This document shows positions 30,831 through 42,296 of a stretch of DNA of 64,000 nucleotides, in pieces. Position numbers and translations under genes: made by a program. The stretch lies in NCBI GenBank assembly GCA_942159475.1, contig OW804096.1, positions 17,136,906 through 17,200,905 of the forward strand, written 5' to 3'. Every line of letters begins with the position of its first letter. Position 1 is the first letter of the stretch. The DNA is from Sthenelais limicola. Taxonomy: Eukaryota > Annelida > Polychaeta > Phyllodocida > Sigalionidae. The notes under the pieces are model-generated. The model worked only from the letters and a program-made list of their open reading frames with translations, ran no database searches and had not been told where the DNA came from.

Positions 30831-31320
30831 ATAACCAGAACGACCTAATAACATTTACGAATAAAACGATTTGATAAGCGGGAAAGGTTATACATAAAGT
30901 CACAAAGAGAAATATAATCAGGAAATGCATGAGCCGTAAAAACATAACAGGCATATTTTGACATCAAATGAGGGGAAAGGGATGAACGGAGCGGTATTTC
31001 CGTTGTTATGTAAATTTAATCAACAAGCATGAAGAAACGATTAAAGTGATTTTGAAGGCATCAGAAATCTAAAGTTTATCCTTTTTTATTATACACGCAT
31101 TGCTGTGAAAACAACGTATCAAGAGTGATTTATGCATAGTCCTTATTTCACTAGTGATTTACGTGCGGTTGTCATGGCAACTACCCGATGTGCAATAGAG
31201 AAGTTCTAACATGATTTTTACCTGGACATTTACACCTGATTCTGACCTGGTGCTTTACTAATGGAAATCGTAAACAGTTGTGATGCTCAAACTTGATTTT
31301 TCAATGCTCTATGGACCCGA
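30831..31320. other. Unassigned interval
   Basis: AT-rich. No repeat or coding signal recognised. Confidence 0.35.
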
Positions 31321-31450
31321 TTTATAAATGCGGTTCTAGTGCTCTCAATGATGCACTATTGGCCAGGGTAATTAATGCTCTTCTGATGCTCTCAATAATG
31401 CACTATTGACCAGGTTAAAAAATGCACTTATGATGCACTCAGTGAGGCAG
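31321..31450. repeat. Short tandem repeat, roughly 60-bp unit
   Basis: GCTCTCAATGATGCACTATT / GCTCTCAATAATGCACTATT, with GACCAGG following each. A related segment lies at 33125-33195 (CCAACGATGTGCTACTGACC). Confidence 0.7.
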
Positions 31451-32069
31451 GTATACTTTTGCTCACAGGTTTTATGGGTATCAATATTTCCATAAGATTT
31501 TGAGGAGAGTTTAGGGCAGTGCATGTGTTGCCTTCTCTTTATGTGCATCATTTTATTTTCATCATTTCTGCCATCCTTATTCTGAGCCTGACAGCATAGT
31601 GGCGCCCATTTGATGTGTCCTTTTGGTTTGTTGGCTCTGCCTCTCCCAAGCCACTAGGGGCAATCTATATGTAAAATCATTAGGGTGTTTTGATCACAGC
31701 ATTTTTCGACATCAAACAGGTATATAGCACACATAAACTATAGATGTATATCACTTATCACATTCTTATGTACATGATATGGAATATCTGTAGTGGTATA
31801 AATGCCACACAGGTGTATTAGCGGCATTTTTATTGTAAACAATTTGTAAATTCACCCCAGTTACCAGTTCGCCACCTGGTGAAAACAGTGCTGCCACCTG
31901 GTGAGAAAAAGTCGCATAATGGTGAGGGCTATTGGCTAAGGGTAATGGGCTATTCCCATTATTTCGAACATATATAATAGAATTGTTTTCTATGTATAGA
32001 TGAGGCTCTGCGACCAAACAAAAAGAAGTACCCCACCCTACATTAAGTTACTGACCAATAATCATTCAA
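31451..32069. other. Unassigned interval
   Basis: Two GCCACCTGGTGA words at about 31871 and 31894. Open frames here have no support. Confidence 0.35.
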
Positions 32070-32124
32070 ATTTCAAATTTCCCAATGACTTGTGACTCAT
32101 TTTCCTGTAACACATGCCGTATTT
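32070..32124 (-). mobile_element. Family B right-end fragment
   Basis: CCCAATGACTTGTGACTCATTTTCCTGTAACA-type end, then degenerate CATGCC. Confidence 0.55.
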
Positions 32125-33120
32125 GGGCACTTCTCATGAAATGTTGACAAAGTTTCATTTTTCTATTAGTCCTCTATCCTACCAAACTCGTTCATGCTAC
32201 TATTCTCTATAATTCTCAGCCTATACCTGGAATAATACATGATGCCGAATGGTGCAGTCCCTTCACCCAATTATGAAATTGAATAACTAATTGACTACTC
32301 TTTATCTACCCCCAGACACAAAAATCGTAAATATACCCCCCCACACACAAATCGTAAATAATATATCCATATTTTGTCATGTCCTTGATAGACTTACAAA
32401 TCAACATAATTGAAATAATGGCATATTTGATAATAAACCTTTGAGCGCCCTGTCATATGAAATGCTTAAAAAATCGATATTTATGTCCCACATTCAAGCC
32501 CCTACCAGTCCTATCATAATACATGGAGGATCATTTTATATAATCATAACAATACATTGATGTGTATGCAATTAATTTCCATATTTATTATGAATACATA
32601 AACAAATTTGAACCACAGATCACCTAGAAGCCGTTTTAAAGATGTCAATAATAAGACAATATTGAAAATCTCCCTATGGACATAGCATTTTTAGGGTTAT
32701 CTCCACACTCAGCTATGGAAGTGGTAGTGGTGTAAGCGTTTTGGTATAATTGTGGAAGTCATTTAATATTGCATTAATATGTGGTAGGTATTAAATCCGG
32801 AGAAGAATTTGGGAAGGGATATTTGGATAATATGGAGGTAGCATTACATCGTTTAGTTCAGTGAGAGGGGTTTCTATGAATGGGGGTCAGAGAGTGGAGT
32901 GTCAGATATGTGCGACATTAGGTGTGAATGCCATGCAGGTGAGTGAGCAGTGCCAGGTATGGTGGCCTGTTGTAGCTTCATTGTGTTGTACAATGTTATT
33001 GTGTTGTGGGCGTGGATTTGGTTCTAACTATTATTTGTGATTGAAATGTTACAAATGTTTAGGTTATACAGATGAATATATGAGATTTCTAAATAAATAC
33101 AATATGCTCCCTGGGCGCAA
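32125..33120. other. Unassigned 1-kb interval
   Basis: AT-rich unique sequence with no repeat family, RNA gene or exon that I can support. Confidence 0.4.
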
Positions 33121-33215
33121 TTTATATGTGATTCTGATGCTCCCAACGATGTGCTACTGACCAGGTGTAAAAGACACAGTTATGATGCACTCAGTGAGAC
33201 ACTTTCATTGCTATT

Positions 33216-33508
33216 GTGGGCTGCTTAGTGCTTTACATGATATGAATATAATAATGTACCAAATGTCAAGACAGTGAATCAGATGAATCCTTGCGTTTCT
33301 ATGGTGGTTCCTATATCTAATTACTTTAATGGTAATTTACCAACCCAGATATAGCAAACAGGTTTTGTTTTCGAAAATAAAATAAAATAGGGAAATATTT
33401 AGTATCATTAGAATCGGCTTGATCTCATCTTTTCAAATATAATGGTATCTCAGAATCCATTTTTGAGATTTGTGACTCATTTGCCTGTAACAGATCATAT
33501 AATTATGT
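33216..33508 (-). mobile_element. Family B element, left end lost
   Basis: Collinear with B from GGGCTGCTTAGTGCTTTACA to ..TGCCTGTAACAGATCA. Confidence 0.7.
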
Positions 33509-33512
33509 GATA

Positions 33513-33610
33513 TATGACAGAACAATGAGTCATACGAAAATGCAATTTTAGATATCACCTTGTATACCTAAAGACATAATATTATTTCAAAACAAGAAAT
33601 CAGATGGAAT
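33513..33610 (+). mobile_element. Family B left-end fragment
   Basis: TATGTGATATATGACAGAAC, AATGAGTCATACG, GATATCACC. Directly follows the previous B fragment. Confidence 0.55.
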
Positions 33611-34676
33611 CCAAAAATCTTTAGGATTTATACCCTATATCAAAATACTTAACTGCATGCAGCATGTGCATTTACACCCGATTAAGATACATAACTTTGA
33701 TATGAATTTTGAAGTGCATCAGATGAGGCATGTTTCACCAGGTGTATAATCAGGTGCAGTACCGCTTTTCTGAGATGATTGCACTTCTGTGACTGGTCAG
33801 ATGCACTTTTGCATACACTGGTGGATTTTCCAATGCACATTGGGTAATCATTTTTTTTTACTAAGATTACCGGTAAAATTCAAATCTAAGACTCGATTTG
33901 TTTCTATTTTCCTGATTGAAAGCATGTATAACACATTTGTTAACTAACTCGTTGGTTTCAGTCACTTAGAATATTGACATTTACGCTCCTTCAACTCATT
34001 AGTTGACCTGTATAAATGTATTTCATTAATTTGATTTGATTTGTAAAAATATTTTTATTCAGGACTACAGACGTTACATTGATAATGCTATTCTCAGAAT
34101 TGCCTGATGTTACAAAAAAGTATTACAGTACTTTAGAACATATTCCAAGAGATGACAATGTGGAAGTTATTGTTTATATAAGAGACAATCAAAGTATTAT
34201 AAATGATACGCCACATAGAGAAGCATAGTTAATTAAGTTAATTAAATAACAAGGATCTACATAGACAAGATAAGACAAGCCTTCAAATTTTCATTTGAGC
34301 ATACATTGAATATCATACGAACAAAAGTGCTACAGGTTTAAACCTAGACAGTAATAGTATGACAAGAATAAAATCATTTGTTAAAAACATAAGTATAGCG
34401 ACGTGCTCTTTCAGAAATCCGTAGGGTATTACGTCAAAAAGAAAATAATATATTATCAGTACTTGTACTTTCATTCAGATTATAAGGTTGAACTAGTAAA
34501 CAACAAAGCGATCAGGTCAATATTAATGCACATATGTAGAAGTCTTATACACAGATATGAGGAAAATCACTCAGACTCTCACAAGCATTCAAAAAAAAAG
34601 AAAAAAAAAAGAGGTGGCTCAATCGAGCTAAAAAAAAGAATGAAGAGCGGCGAAGCATTACCTTTGTAACTCATAT
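33611..34676. other. Mostly unassigned, with a possible minus-strand retroposon 3' end
   Basis: AAATATTTTTATTCAGGACT near 34047 reads CCTGAATAAAAATATTT on the minus strand, like the signal and tail at 13831-13860. An A-rich patch (34591-34612) follows an 88-codon open frame whose Lys run comes from that patch. No firm gene. Confidence 0.3.
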
Positions 34677-34918
34677 ATGATCTGTTTTAGGAAAATAAGT
34701 CACAAGTCACAAAGAATAATATTAAAGTGATTTACTAACAGGTTCCTTTTATTGGAAATCTCTTATTCTTGGAGGGTTAGGTGCTGTTAGTAGCATAAAT
34801 ATGTCCCGAATTTCAAGACTGTGGATTGAATATATCCCTGCATTTCAAAGATCATCCTATGTAGTATATTGAGTTATGTTACTGGTAATTTTTTTCAAAT
34901 ATGCTATTACAAAGATGT
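34677..34918 (-). mobile_element. Family B element, left part
   Basis: TATGATCTGTTTTAGGAAAA to TTACTGGTAATTTTTTTCAA. The right part is missing. Confidence 0.7.
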
Positions 34919-34994
34919 CTAACCAAACTTTCTCATTACCCGACCTATATAGGACTGCAGTTGAATGAATGAATATAATGCCGAAACCACAAGT

Positions 34995-35185
34995 ACCATC
35001 TCCTCCTCTTCTCTCCTTCACCACCTCCTACATCTCCTCCCGTTTTCTGCACCTTCTCCTCGTCTTCTCTCCACTTCGTCCTTCTTCTCTTCTCTCCACC
35101 ACCTCCACCAACATCTCCTCCTCTTCTCTCCACCACCTCCACCAACATCTCCTCCTCTTCTCACCACCACTCCACGAGAAATATC
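34995..35185. repeat. Pyrimidine-rich minisatellite
   Basis: CTCCACCACCTCCACCAACA repeated, with TCTCCTCCTCTTC between. Strong strand asymmetry; the open frames on both strands reflect this. Confidence 0.9.
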
Positions 35186-35235
35186 AGATCATGGTGGTCA
35201 GCTAACCTGAACCCCAATGCATTCAGAATACAGGA

Positions 35236-35479
35236 GGGTCAGAGGGTCAGATCTTCAGAAAATGTACAATTGGCAGATCAACACATTTAATAAATTCTGC
35301 TAAAATAGACTGGAAAATGATCAATACTAGGTATGTCTGCTTATATTTAATATTGCCTTGATTCAAACAGTCTGTTTGGTTATGTTTAACTGTATTTTGA
35401 ACCTTATTTTTTGTCTCAAATGTGGGTTATTTGATAGGATTAGTGAAGACGAATTGTACATTTTCAGGCGATTTCACCC
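35236..35479 (+). mobile_element. Family A/A' MITE with a doubled left tip
   Basis: Left end reads GGGTCAGAGGGTCAGATCTT, the tip twice. Right end ..TTCAGGCGATTTCACCC. AGGA flanks both (35232-35235, 35480-35483). Confidence 0.85.
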
Positions 35480-35635
35480 AGGAATACAAACTTGCGTCAA
35501 CCTAGTTCCCAGGCCACACACTAGGCTTTACACCTAATGACAAGAAAACATCAATTTCATTGAAAGGAGAGAGAATCAATTGTTTAATGAACATTTCGGG
35601 ACAAACTACGCGCCCAAATTTAAGCATACGGACGT

Positions 35636-35861
35636 GGGTGAAATCATCAGAAAATGTACAATACGCCTTCAACAATCCTCTCAAATAACCCAATTTTAAG
35701 ACAAAAAAAAGGTTCAAAATTCAGTTCAACAAAATTGTCTGATTCAAGGCGACATCGAATATATTCAGATATACCTAGTGTTGACCATTGTTCAGCCCAA
35801 TTTAGCTTCATTTCCTAAATGTGTAGAACGGCCAATCGTACAGTTTCTGAATATCTGACCC
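35636..35861 (-). mobile_element. Family A/A' MITE
   Basis: GGGTGAAATCATCAGAAAAT (variant end) to ..CTGAATATCTGACCC. No matching flanks. Confidence 0.8.
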
Positions 35862-36006
35862 ATAAGGAGAAACACCATATTGCGTGACGTGATAGACGTA
35901 AACACAATCAGATTCGTTGTAGACAAAAACACCTTCCCCGATGTCCATAAATAACCATGAGTTACTCTTATCAATGGAATGAAATAGACAACATCATCTC
36001 GTTTGC

Positions 36007-36100
36007 TGTCAATAAGGGACTTGCATGTCCGCTGTTTTGAATCTTGAGTTGCATGGAATAGGCGATTTGCATGTGCCACTGCATATGTATGTTACAGTGC
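36007..36100. mobile_element. Family M fragments joined
   Basis: AATAAGGGACTTGCATGTCC..TTTTGAATCTTG is one M end. AATAGGCGATTTGCATGTGCCACTGC is the other end, inverted. Confidence 0.55.
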
Positions 36101-36268
36101 GTGCTCGGTTAGATTCTCATTAAATTTGAAACGCAATTTTCTCTTTTTCAAAGACTTTATTTTGACTGGGTAAACCAAGTTTCCTTTACGCGGTTTTTCA
36201 CCGTTTTAATCATTATGCAAACAAAATTTGGAAACTCAAAAATTACCAGATTAATATGTGTGGAATAT

Positions 36269-36680
36269 GTGATCCGTTTTAGGAAAATACGTCATAAGTC
36301 GCAGAAAATATAGTTCTCAAAGTATTTATTTGACAGGATTGCTTACTTGGAATGTTTTGATTTTTGGAGAGTTTATCACCTATGGTTGTATCAATCAATG
36401 TATCAAATTTGAGGACATTATATATCATATATCTTTTCATTTTAAAGGTCCACATATGGAATATATATATTCAGTTACTTTACTGGTTCTTGCCTCCCAG
36501 AAATATTACAAACTATTTTTTACAAAAATAAAAATATCAAACTTAAAATCTAGAAATACTTAAAAGTTTATTAGACTGTTTACTATCATTGGAATCGGCT
36601 TGATCTCTTCTTTTCAAATATGATGGTATCTCAAAATCCAGTTTTTGCGACTTGTGACTCATTTCCCTGAAACACGTCAC
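36269..36680 (-). mobile_element. Family B MITE, full copy
   Basis: GTGATCCGTTTTAGGAAAAT to ..CTGAAACACGTCAC, with ATAT on both sides (36265-36268, 36681-36684). Confidence 0.88.
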
Positions 36681-36684
36681 ATAT

Positions 36685-37160
36685 GTGTAAGATGCACGGC
36701 GGTTTCACATCTTGTATATCACCACTAGGTATCATTGTATCATCTTTTAATCTCACTGATAAATACCAAAAATATTGTATAGGTTAATATTATCTCAAAA
36801 GTTTGTCCAATGGAATAGTAGTCTAATATTGATGTTATTATTTGCTAATTTTGATCTTATATAACTCACGTAGTTTCTATCAAGTGCCTTTCTGTCTCTT
36901 TTTCTGTCTCTCTCTCTGTCTTTTTCCCTTCTTCTCTATCTCTATTTCCTGGGTATGATCATAAACTGCCACCCTCTCAGCTCTCCCGCCCTTGATAGAA
37001 CCTTTATATGTGTTGACAAGGGCATAAAGCAACCAATCTCACTCACCCTATTATTTTCCATGTAACTTGTAATTATAAGCTGAGAATGGCAATGTATATT
37101 GTGAGCTTACTGAAATAAAAGATAAACAAACAAACAAACAAACAAACAAACCTTCTCCCT
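36685..37160 (+). mobile_element. Retroposon 3' end with (AAAC)n tail
   Basis: The stretch ends TTACTGAAATAAAAGATAAA followed by (CAAA)n at about 37118-37151, the usual shape of a LINE 3' end. Upstream, 36892-36945 is TCTCTG-rich. The 5' limit is unclear. Confidence 0.55.
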
Positions 37161-37270
37161 ATCCCCTACCCTAAAAGAAAACAGTCATATTGCATTGTAT
37201 TATTAGTATAACTACCGTATAGTGGGTCGGTGCCTATGTACATGTACGTACTCTATACCGAGACGTAAGT

Positions 37271-37505
37271 GGGTCAGATTTTCAGAAAATGTACAATTCA
37301 CCTTCACCAATCCTATCAAATAACGCAAATTTAAGACGAAAATGAGATTCAAAATACAGTTTAACCTAACCAAACACATTGCTAGAATCAATGCAATGCC
37401 GAATATACTCGAATTTACCTAGTATTGATTAAATATCAGTCTAATTTGACAGAATTTACTAAATATGTGCAGCCGCCAATTGTACATTTTCTGAAAATCT
37501 GACCC
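37271..37505 (-). mobile_element. Family A MITE, full copy
   Basis: Perfect termini, with AAGT on both sides (37267-37270, 37506-37509). Confidence 0.92.
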
Positions 37506-37590
37506 AAGTAGTATAGTCAAATTTGTATTTATCTAAGGCGCTACAAATAGTCAAGTTGTAAGTTTGTCGTAAGTCTGTAAGCTTGTAGAA

Positions 37591-38344
37591 TTAAAGCTGC
37601 GCTCCCATCTAACGTCGGTAAAAAACCCAAGATATTCCACTTCTTTTCGGTTTCATGCCAACTCATATATAAGCAATTTGAACAAAATTTGGGGATTGTT
37701 GTTTGGGGATTGTTGGGCTTCATAAACGCCCCTATTTGTATTTGGAGGACCCGCCCGAATACTTTCTTATGCTGACTTCATATATTATTGCTCACGGGCG
37801 GCTATTTTTGCTCGATCAAGTTTACTCCAAATTCATATAAGTCATAATATAAGTAACTCTTGTATAAACATATAGCAGCAGCAGAATATTGATAAATCCA
37901 GTCCTATAAGTCATAATATGTGTAACTCTAGTATAAACATATAGCAGCAGCAGAATATTGGGTGGTCATTATTTAAGAATAAGAGCTGCATTTACAACAA
38001 AACAAATTTCACCAAATTATTTAACGCCTCAAATTAATACGAAAATACAGAAATTCACTCATATTATGACTTATACAACTGGATTCATAAAAAAATATCC
38101 TGCTGCTGTTATATGTTCATGCAAAAATGTGTAGTCTAATCACCAAGACAAAACTGCCAAGAAAGGATTTTGGCGGGTCCTCCAAATACAAATGAAAATG
38201 TTTTAAAAGTCGTTTAGTAAAAACAACTAAAGAAAATCCTCCAAAGTTTTGATCAAATGACTTTTAGATGGGTTGGAAAATGATGGAACAAGAAATAGAA
38301 AATGATCGTTTTTTTGACCGACGTTAGCTGGGAATGCAAATTTA
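37591..38344. mobile_element. Family Q element (TTAAAGCTGCGCTCCCA ends)
   Basis: Left TTAAAGCTGCGCTCCCATCT (AACGTCGGT just inside). Right ..ACCGACGTTAGCTGGGAATGCAAATTTAA. TTAA at both borders could be a TTAA or TAA/TTA target duplication. Subterminal CGGGTCCTCCAAATACAAAT occurs inverted near both ends. 37843-37955 holds a roughly 70-bp tandem pair around CAGCAGCAGAATATTG. Related fragments lie at 41266 and 54243. Confidence 0.65.
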
Positions 38345-38376
38345 AACCATTATTTGATGCACCCAAAATCTCATAT

Positions 38377-38622
38377 GGGTCAAATCGTCAGAAAATTTAC
38401 AATTTGGCTTCGGAAATATTCTGAAATAATCCGGATTTAAGACTAGAATAAAGTTAAAAATGCATTTCAACATAACCATAGAGATTGATGTGTAGATCTC
38501 CTTGATTCAAACAATCGGATTGGTTATGTTGGACTGAATTTTGAACTGAATTATTGTCTTAATTTTGGGTTATTTGAGAGGATTGGTGAAGGTGAATTGT
38601 ACATTTTCTGGCGATTTCACCC
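38377..38622. mobile_element. Family A' foldback element
   Basis: GGGTCAAATCGTCAGAAAAT to ..TCTGGCGATTTCACCC, flanked by ATAT. Both halves are versions of the same half: GACTAGAATAAAGTTAAAAA..CATAACCA versus TGGTTATGTTGGACTGAATT..TTGTCTTAA. The whole element is therefore a diverged palindrome. Confidence 0.75.
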
Positions 38623-39028
38623 ATATATGTTTTATTTATTTGAATTTTTGTGTTGGAACATTTTATTTGAATATGAGTAAAAACGCTTATACTGCAATGC
38701 CACCTTTTGTAACCGTTACATTAGCAAAATAACAAAGTGCTTTAGTCTGTGTTCACTCATCTTCTTTTCATCTATCTACTATATCATTTATTCTACTTTT
38801 CTCATTATTATTCTCTTTCATAATTTCTTTTTTTATAAATTGTATCGGACAAAGTTTTACACAGTGATAATTCTCATTCGCCAAGTACAGAACAAAATCT
38901 TACAATTTAATTACAACTTTACATTATTATTTGGTTTCTTCTACATTAACTATATACTGACGTACTCTCTTTAATTTGCTTCATTATTACATCGTTTGAT
39001 ATTTTATAACGTTAACAGTTTAACACAT
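38623..39028. other. AT-rich interval without recognised feature
   Basis: Long T/A-rich sequence. Nothing supported. Confidence 0.4.
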
Positions 39029-39031
39029 TTA

Positions 39032-39242
39032 AGGGTGGTCTCCACTGGCTGCGGTAAGCTCTGCGGTAAGCCTTGCCATGGTGTGTGCTGGTTCTGTAGG
39101 TGGAGAGGAGTGACGAGGTCCTGCCTACAAGGATCACTGGCCATGTAGGCAGGTCCTCGCCACTTTTCACCATCACAACCCCATCGCAAGGCTTACCGCA
39201 GAGCTTACCGAAGAGCTTACCGCAGCCAGTGGAGACCACCTT
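39032..39242. mobile_element. Family F element, copy 2
   Basis: AGGGTGGTCTCCACTGGCTG and ..CCAGTGGAGACCACCTT, flanked by TTA. Few 12-bp units; the centre is a dyad around GGACCTCGTC/GACGAGGTCC-like sequence. Confidence 0.85.
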
Positions 39243-39451
39243 TTAATCTTTAATCAGTTACTTCTAAGGCAGGTGTTGGATCATATACTGCCCTATTAAT
39301 ATATACATCACCGCATCCACTCCATGATAGGTCCCCTATCACTCCATGTATATGCAACTGACATAAGTCGACTAAAGCTAGCTGAAACAGCTGTACATTA
39401 TGCTTTGACTTGATATAAAATCTGTTAAAAAAGTTGATGTTGAATGTAAAT

Positions 39452-39687
39452 GGGTCAGATTTCCAGAAAATGTACAATTGGCAGCTAGTACACATTTAGT
39501 GAATTAAGCTAAATAAAACTGAAATTTGGTCAATACTAGGTAAATCTGAGTAGATTTGGCATCGCATTGACTCTAGCAATATGTTTGGTTAGCTTGAACT
39601 CTATTTTTAACTTTATTTTCGTCTGAAATTTGGGTTATTTGAGAGGATTGGTGAAGGCCAATGGTACATTTTCTGAAAATATGACCC
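39452..39687 (+). mobile_element. Family A MITE, full copy
   Basis: GGGTCAGATTTCCAGAAAAT to ..CTGAAAATATGACCC, with AAAT on both sides (39448-39451, 39688-39691). Confidence 0.92.
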
Positions 39688-39793
39688 AAATACTGTACTA
39701 ACAGAATACATGTTTTAGTTTATCTCGTATAATATGAAGAAATAAACGGCGTTCATTGACTCCACTGGAAACAGAAACAAAATCAAATAAAAT

Positions 39794-40261
39794 GTGATGT
39801 GTCACAGGACAATGAGTCACAAGCAGAAAATGTATTTTGAGATATCATAAAAGTTGATTAGATAAGATGATTAGATGAGATATTATATTTGATATCTGAT
39901 AGTAAAACATTAGAGCATCCAATAATTCCTTCCATATTTGTGTATGCATGGCGAAAAAAAGGTTGGTGATATATCTTAATGAAACGTACCAACTTGTTTG
40001 AATTTGTCTCTTGAAATAAAAAAAAAAAAAAGAAATAGTCTTTCACTATAGTAAAGTAGGTAAATTGAATTGTACATTTTCTGAAAATCTGACCCATATA
40101 TTAAATTCACAGTGATCAAACATGGTACATATATATTCATGCTACCGACAGCGCTGAACACCCCAAATATCAACACATTCTGAGTAAGAGATCTTGTGAA
40201 TAAATCACTTTGAAAAATAGCATTTTTGCCACTTGTGACTCATTCATCTGCAACACATCAC
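39794..40261 (+). mobile_element. Family B element containing a family A fragment
   Basis: GTGATGTGTCACAGGACAAT to ..TGCAACACATCAC. Inside it, 40064-40095 is a bare family A terminus (GAATTGTACATTTTCTGAAA..) and 40018-40032 an A-run. Confidence 0.75.
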
Positions 40262-40370
40262 ATATCAAATGAAAATCCACCAAATAGATGCAATGCTGTG
40301 ATGGATCACCTGTTGTCCGCCTTACCCAGTGCTCTCTCTCACTCAGTGTCCGGGTGCTTAGCCACCACGT

Positions 40371-40605
40371 GGGTCAGATTTTCAGAAAATGTACAATTCA
40401 ACCTCACTAATTCTCTCGAATAACCCAAATCTCAGACGAAAATAAAGTTCAAAATACAGTTCAACCTAATCAAATAGATTGCTAGAATCAATGCAATACC
40501 GAGTATACTCGAGTTTACCTAGTATTGACCAAATTGCAGCTTGATTTTGCAATTTTTTCTCAATGTGTACTGCTACCAATTGTACATTTTCTGAAAATCT
40601 GACCC
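40371..40605 (-). mobile_element. Family A MITE, full copy
   Basis: Perfect termini. Flanks ACGT/ACAT differ by one base. Confidence 0.9.
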
Positions 40606-40875
40606 ACATAGCAATCAAAATACAAAGATCCCCACCTCCCCATTACCCACAACAAAGCTTATCCCATCCCCCCTATACATCCAACCCACACATCCTCACA
40701 CAAATATAAAGCTTTAACAACCTTTAACCTGAAAGAAACTGCATAAACAAATCCAATCTCATGAACAATTCTTATAAGGAAAGATGACACAATTCTGGAT
40801 TAGGCTTAAGCTAAAGTGCTTGAGTGTGGCTGAGTGAGGGGAGGAGGAGGTTTTAGCAAGGTAAAGCTTACTCAC
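40606..40875. other. Unassigned interval
   Basis: CA/CCC-rich start, otherwise nothing firm. Confidence 0.35.
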
Positions 40876-41127
40876 CTGGATGGCCTAGGCTATGGTGAGA
40901 CGCCCGCTGCGTGTGTTAGTATAGGCAGGTACAGGAGGAGGTGGATGAGAAGCTGTAGGTAAATGTATCCAGTGTAGCGAGTGTCCGCCCGCCCGCCCGC
41001 TCGCCTCCATGTGCTGTTGTAGGCTGGTGATGGTCACTTACAACTAGTACTTGCTAATACTCACACACAACTAACTCTGTCTCCTCCTCAGTGGAGTGAG
41101 GAGGTGCTGAGGTGCTCCTGACGTGTC
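40876..41127 (-). promoter_or_regulatory. Possible GC-rich 5' non-coding exon / promoter, minus strand
   Basis: This is the most CpG-rich unique stretch outside H2. On the minus strand it ends with CATCCAG|GTGAGTAAGC at 40876/40875, an excellent splice donor. A 41-codon frame (MEASGRAGGHSL..) stops at TAG just before the donor, so the exon would be 5' UTR with an upstream ORF. There is no supporting transcript evidence. Confidence 0.25.
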
Positions 41128-41262
41128 TTAGGGGAGGGAGTGGTGGTGGTGGTGTGGTGGTGTGGTGGTGGTGGTGGTGTGGTGGTGTGGTGGTGTGGTG
41201 GTGTGGTGGTGTGGTCGGGTGGTGGTGTGGTGTGGTGGTGTGGTGGTAGTGGTGGTGAAGTC
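41128..41262. repeat. GGTGGTGTGGTG minisatellite
   Basis: About 130 bp of GTGGTGGTGTGGTG units, G/T on one strand. Confidence 0.92.
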
Positions 41263-41265
41263 ATA

Positions 41266-41455
41266 ATAAGAAAGGATTCGGGCAGGTCCTCCAAAAACAA
41301 ATAAGGACGTTTTAAAAGCCCTGTAGTAAAAACAACAGAACAGAATCCACCAAATTCTCGTTCAAATGACTTTTAGATGGGTTGGAAAAGAATGGAACAA
41401 AATGGAGACAATATTTTGTTTTATTCCAATGGGAACAGAGAGTGCAGTTTTAAAT
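41266..41455. mobile_element. Family Q fragment
   Basis: GCAGGTCCTCCAAAAACAAA, CAAATGACTTTTAGATGGGT and TTCCAATGGGAACAGAG match the right half of the element at 38165-38340. Confidence 0.65.
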
Positions 41456-41521
41456 CTACTGAAATAAGTCACCAGATATCAAATGAAATAAATTGCAGGA
41501 ATACTATCCTAACCACACTAA

Positions 41522-41723
41522 AACCCTGCCCACACACAGCCGATTTGCCTCCCGATTCCCTCCCGATTTCGGTCTCCCCATGAATTCTATGATTTCATTT
41601 CAAATCCTGGTTTATGTTATTTCCAAAATACAAACCAGGATTTGAAATGAGATCATAGGATTCATCGGAAGACCCAAATCGGGGGGCAATCGGGAGGCAA
41701 CTCGGCTGTGTGTGGGCAGGGTT
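41522..41723. mobile_element. Family J MITE, whole-length palindrome, TAA duplication
   Basis: AACCCTGCCCACACACAGCC and its exact complement at the right end, with TAA on both sides (41519-41521, 41724-41726). The arms continue inward (TTGCCTCCCGATT, CATTTCAAATCCTGGTTT) almost to the centre at about 41622. PIF/Harbinger-like by its duplication. Confidence 0.88.
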
Positions 41724-41726
41724 TAA

Positions 41727-41899
41727 CCCATGGACAAACACAGAAATCAATGATACACCGTTTATCACTTACTTTTATAATATATAATATATTTTTGTAT
41801 CAAACATTATACAGTGAGACACAACTATTTGCCAAGACCAGTGCTCACGGAGTGAACCATGGTATTCTGCCTGGCGCTGTCTCTGTTATGCATATATGA
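41727..41899. other. Unassigned short interval
   Basis: Nothing recognised. Confidence 0.3.
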
Positions 41900-42201
41900 T
41901 AGGGGATTTGCATAGCCACCATTTTGAATCTTAATTCGCAAGGAATCATGGAATTTGTCCAGGTACAATGTAAAATCTATAGAAAACATGCCATCTTAAA
42001 CATCGAGTGAACACAAACTTCCATCTTTCCCATCATGCATTTGGTTTTCATAAATCATTGTTACAAGCTATCATATTGGTGAAAACATTCTTGCAATTTT
42101 CAATACAACTGTTCCCTGATATTTGTATATCAAATTTCATCAGAATTCATCCCAGGATGCACTGTAACAGACATGCGCAGTGGCACATGCAACTCCCCTA
42201 T
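41900..42201 (+). mobile_element. Family M MITE, copy 2
   Basis: TAGGGGATTTGCATAGCCAC..TTTTGAATCTTAATTCGCAA to ..GACATGCGCAGTGGCACATG, CAACTCCCCTA. Confidence 0.82.
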
Positions 42202-42296
42202 TACAATTGAGCGCTCACTAATAAATTTCGCTATAGCAGCAATTAAGTTTAATTAGAGAGAGTACTCAGTGACATTGGGATGGTTATCAACTATTT

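Noticed and set aside
31766..32017. 83-codon minus-strand frame
   Set aside because: Runs across a repeated GCCACCTGGTGA motif and has no start context, splice site or recognised residues.
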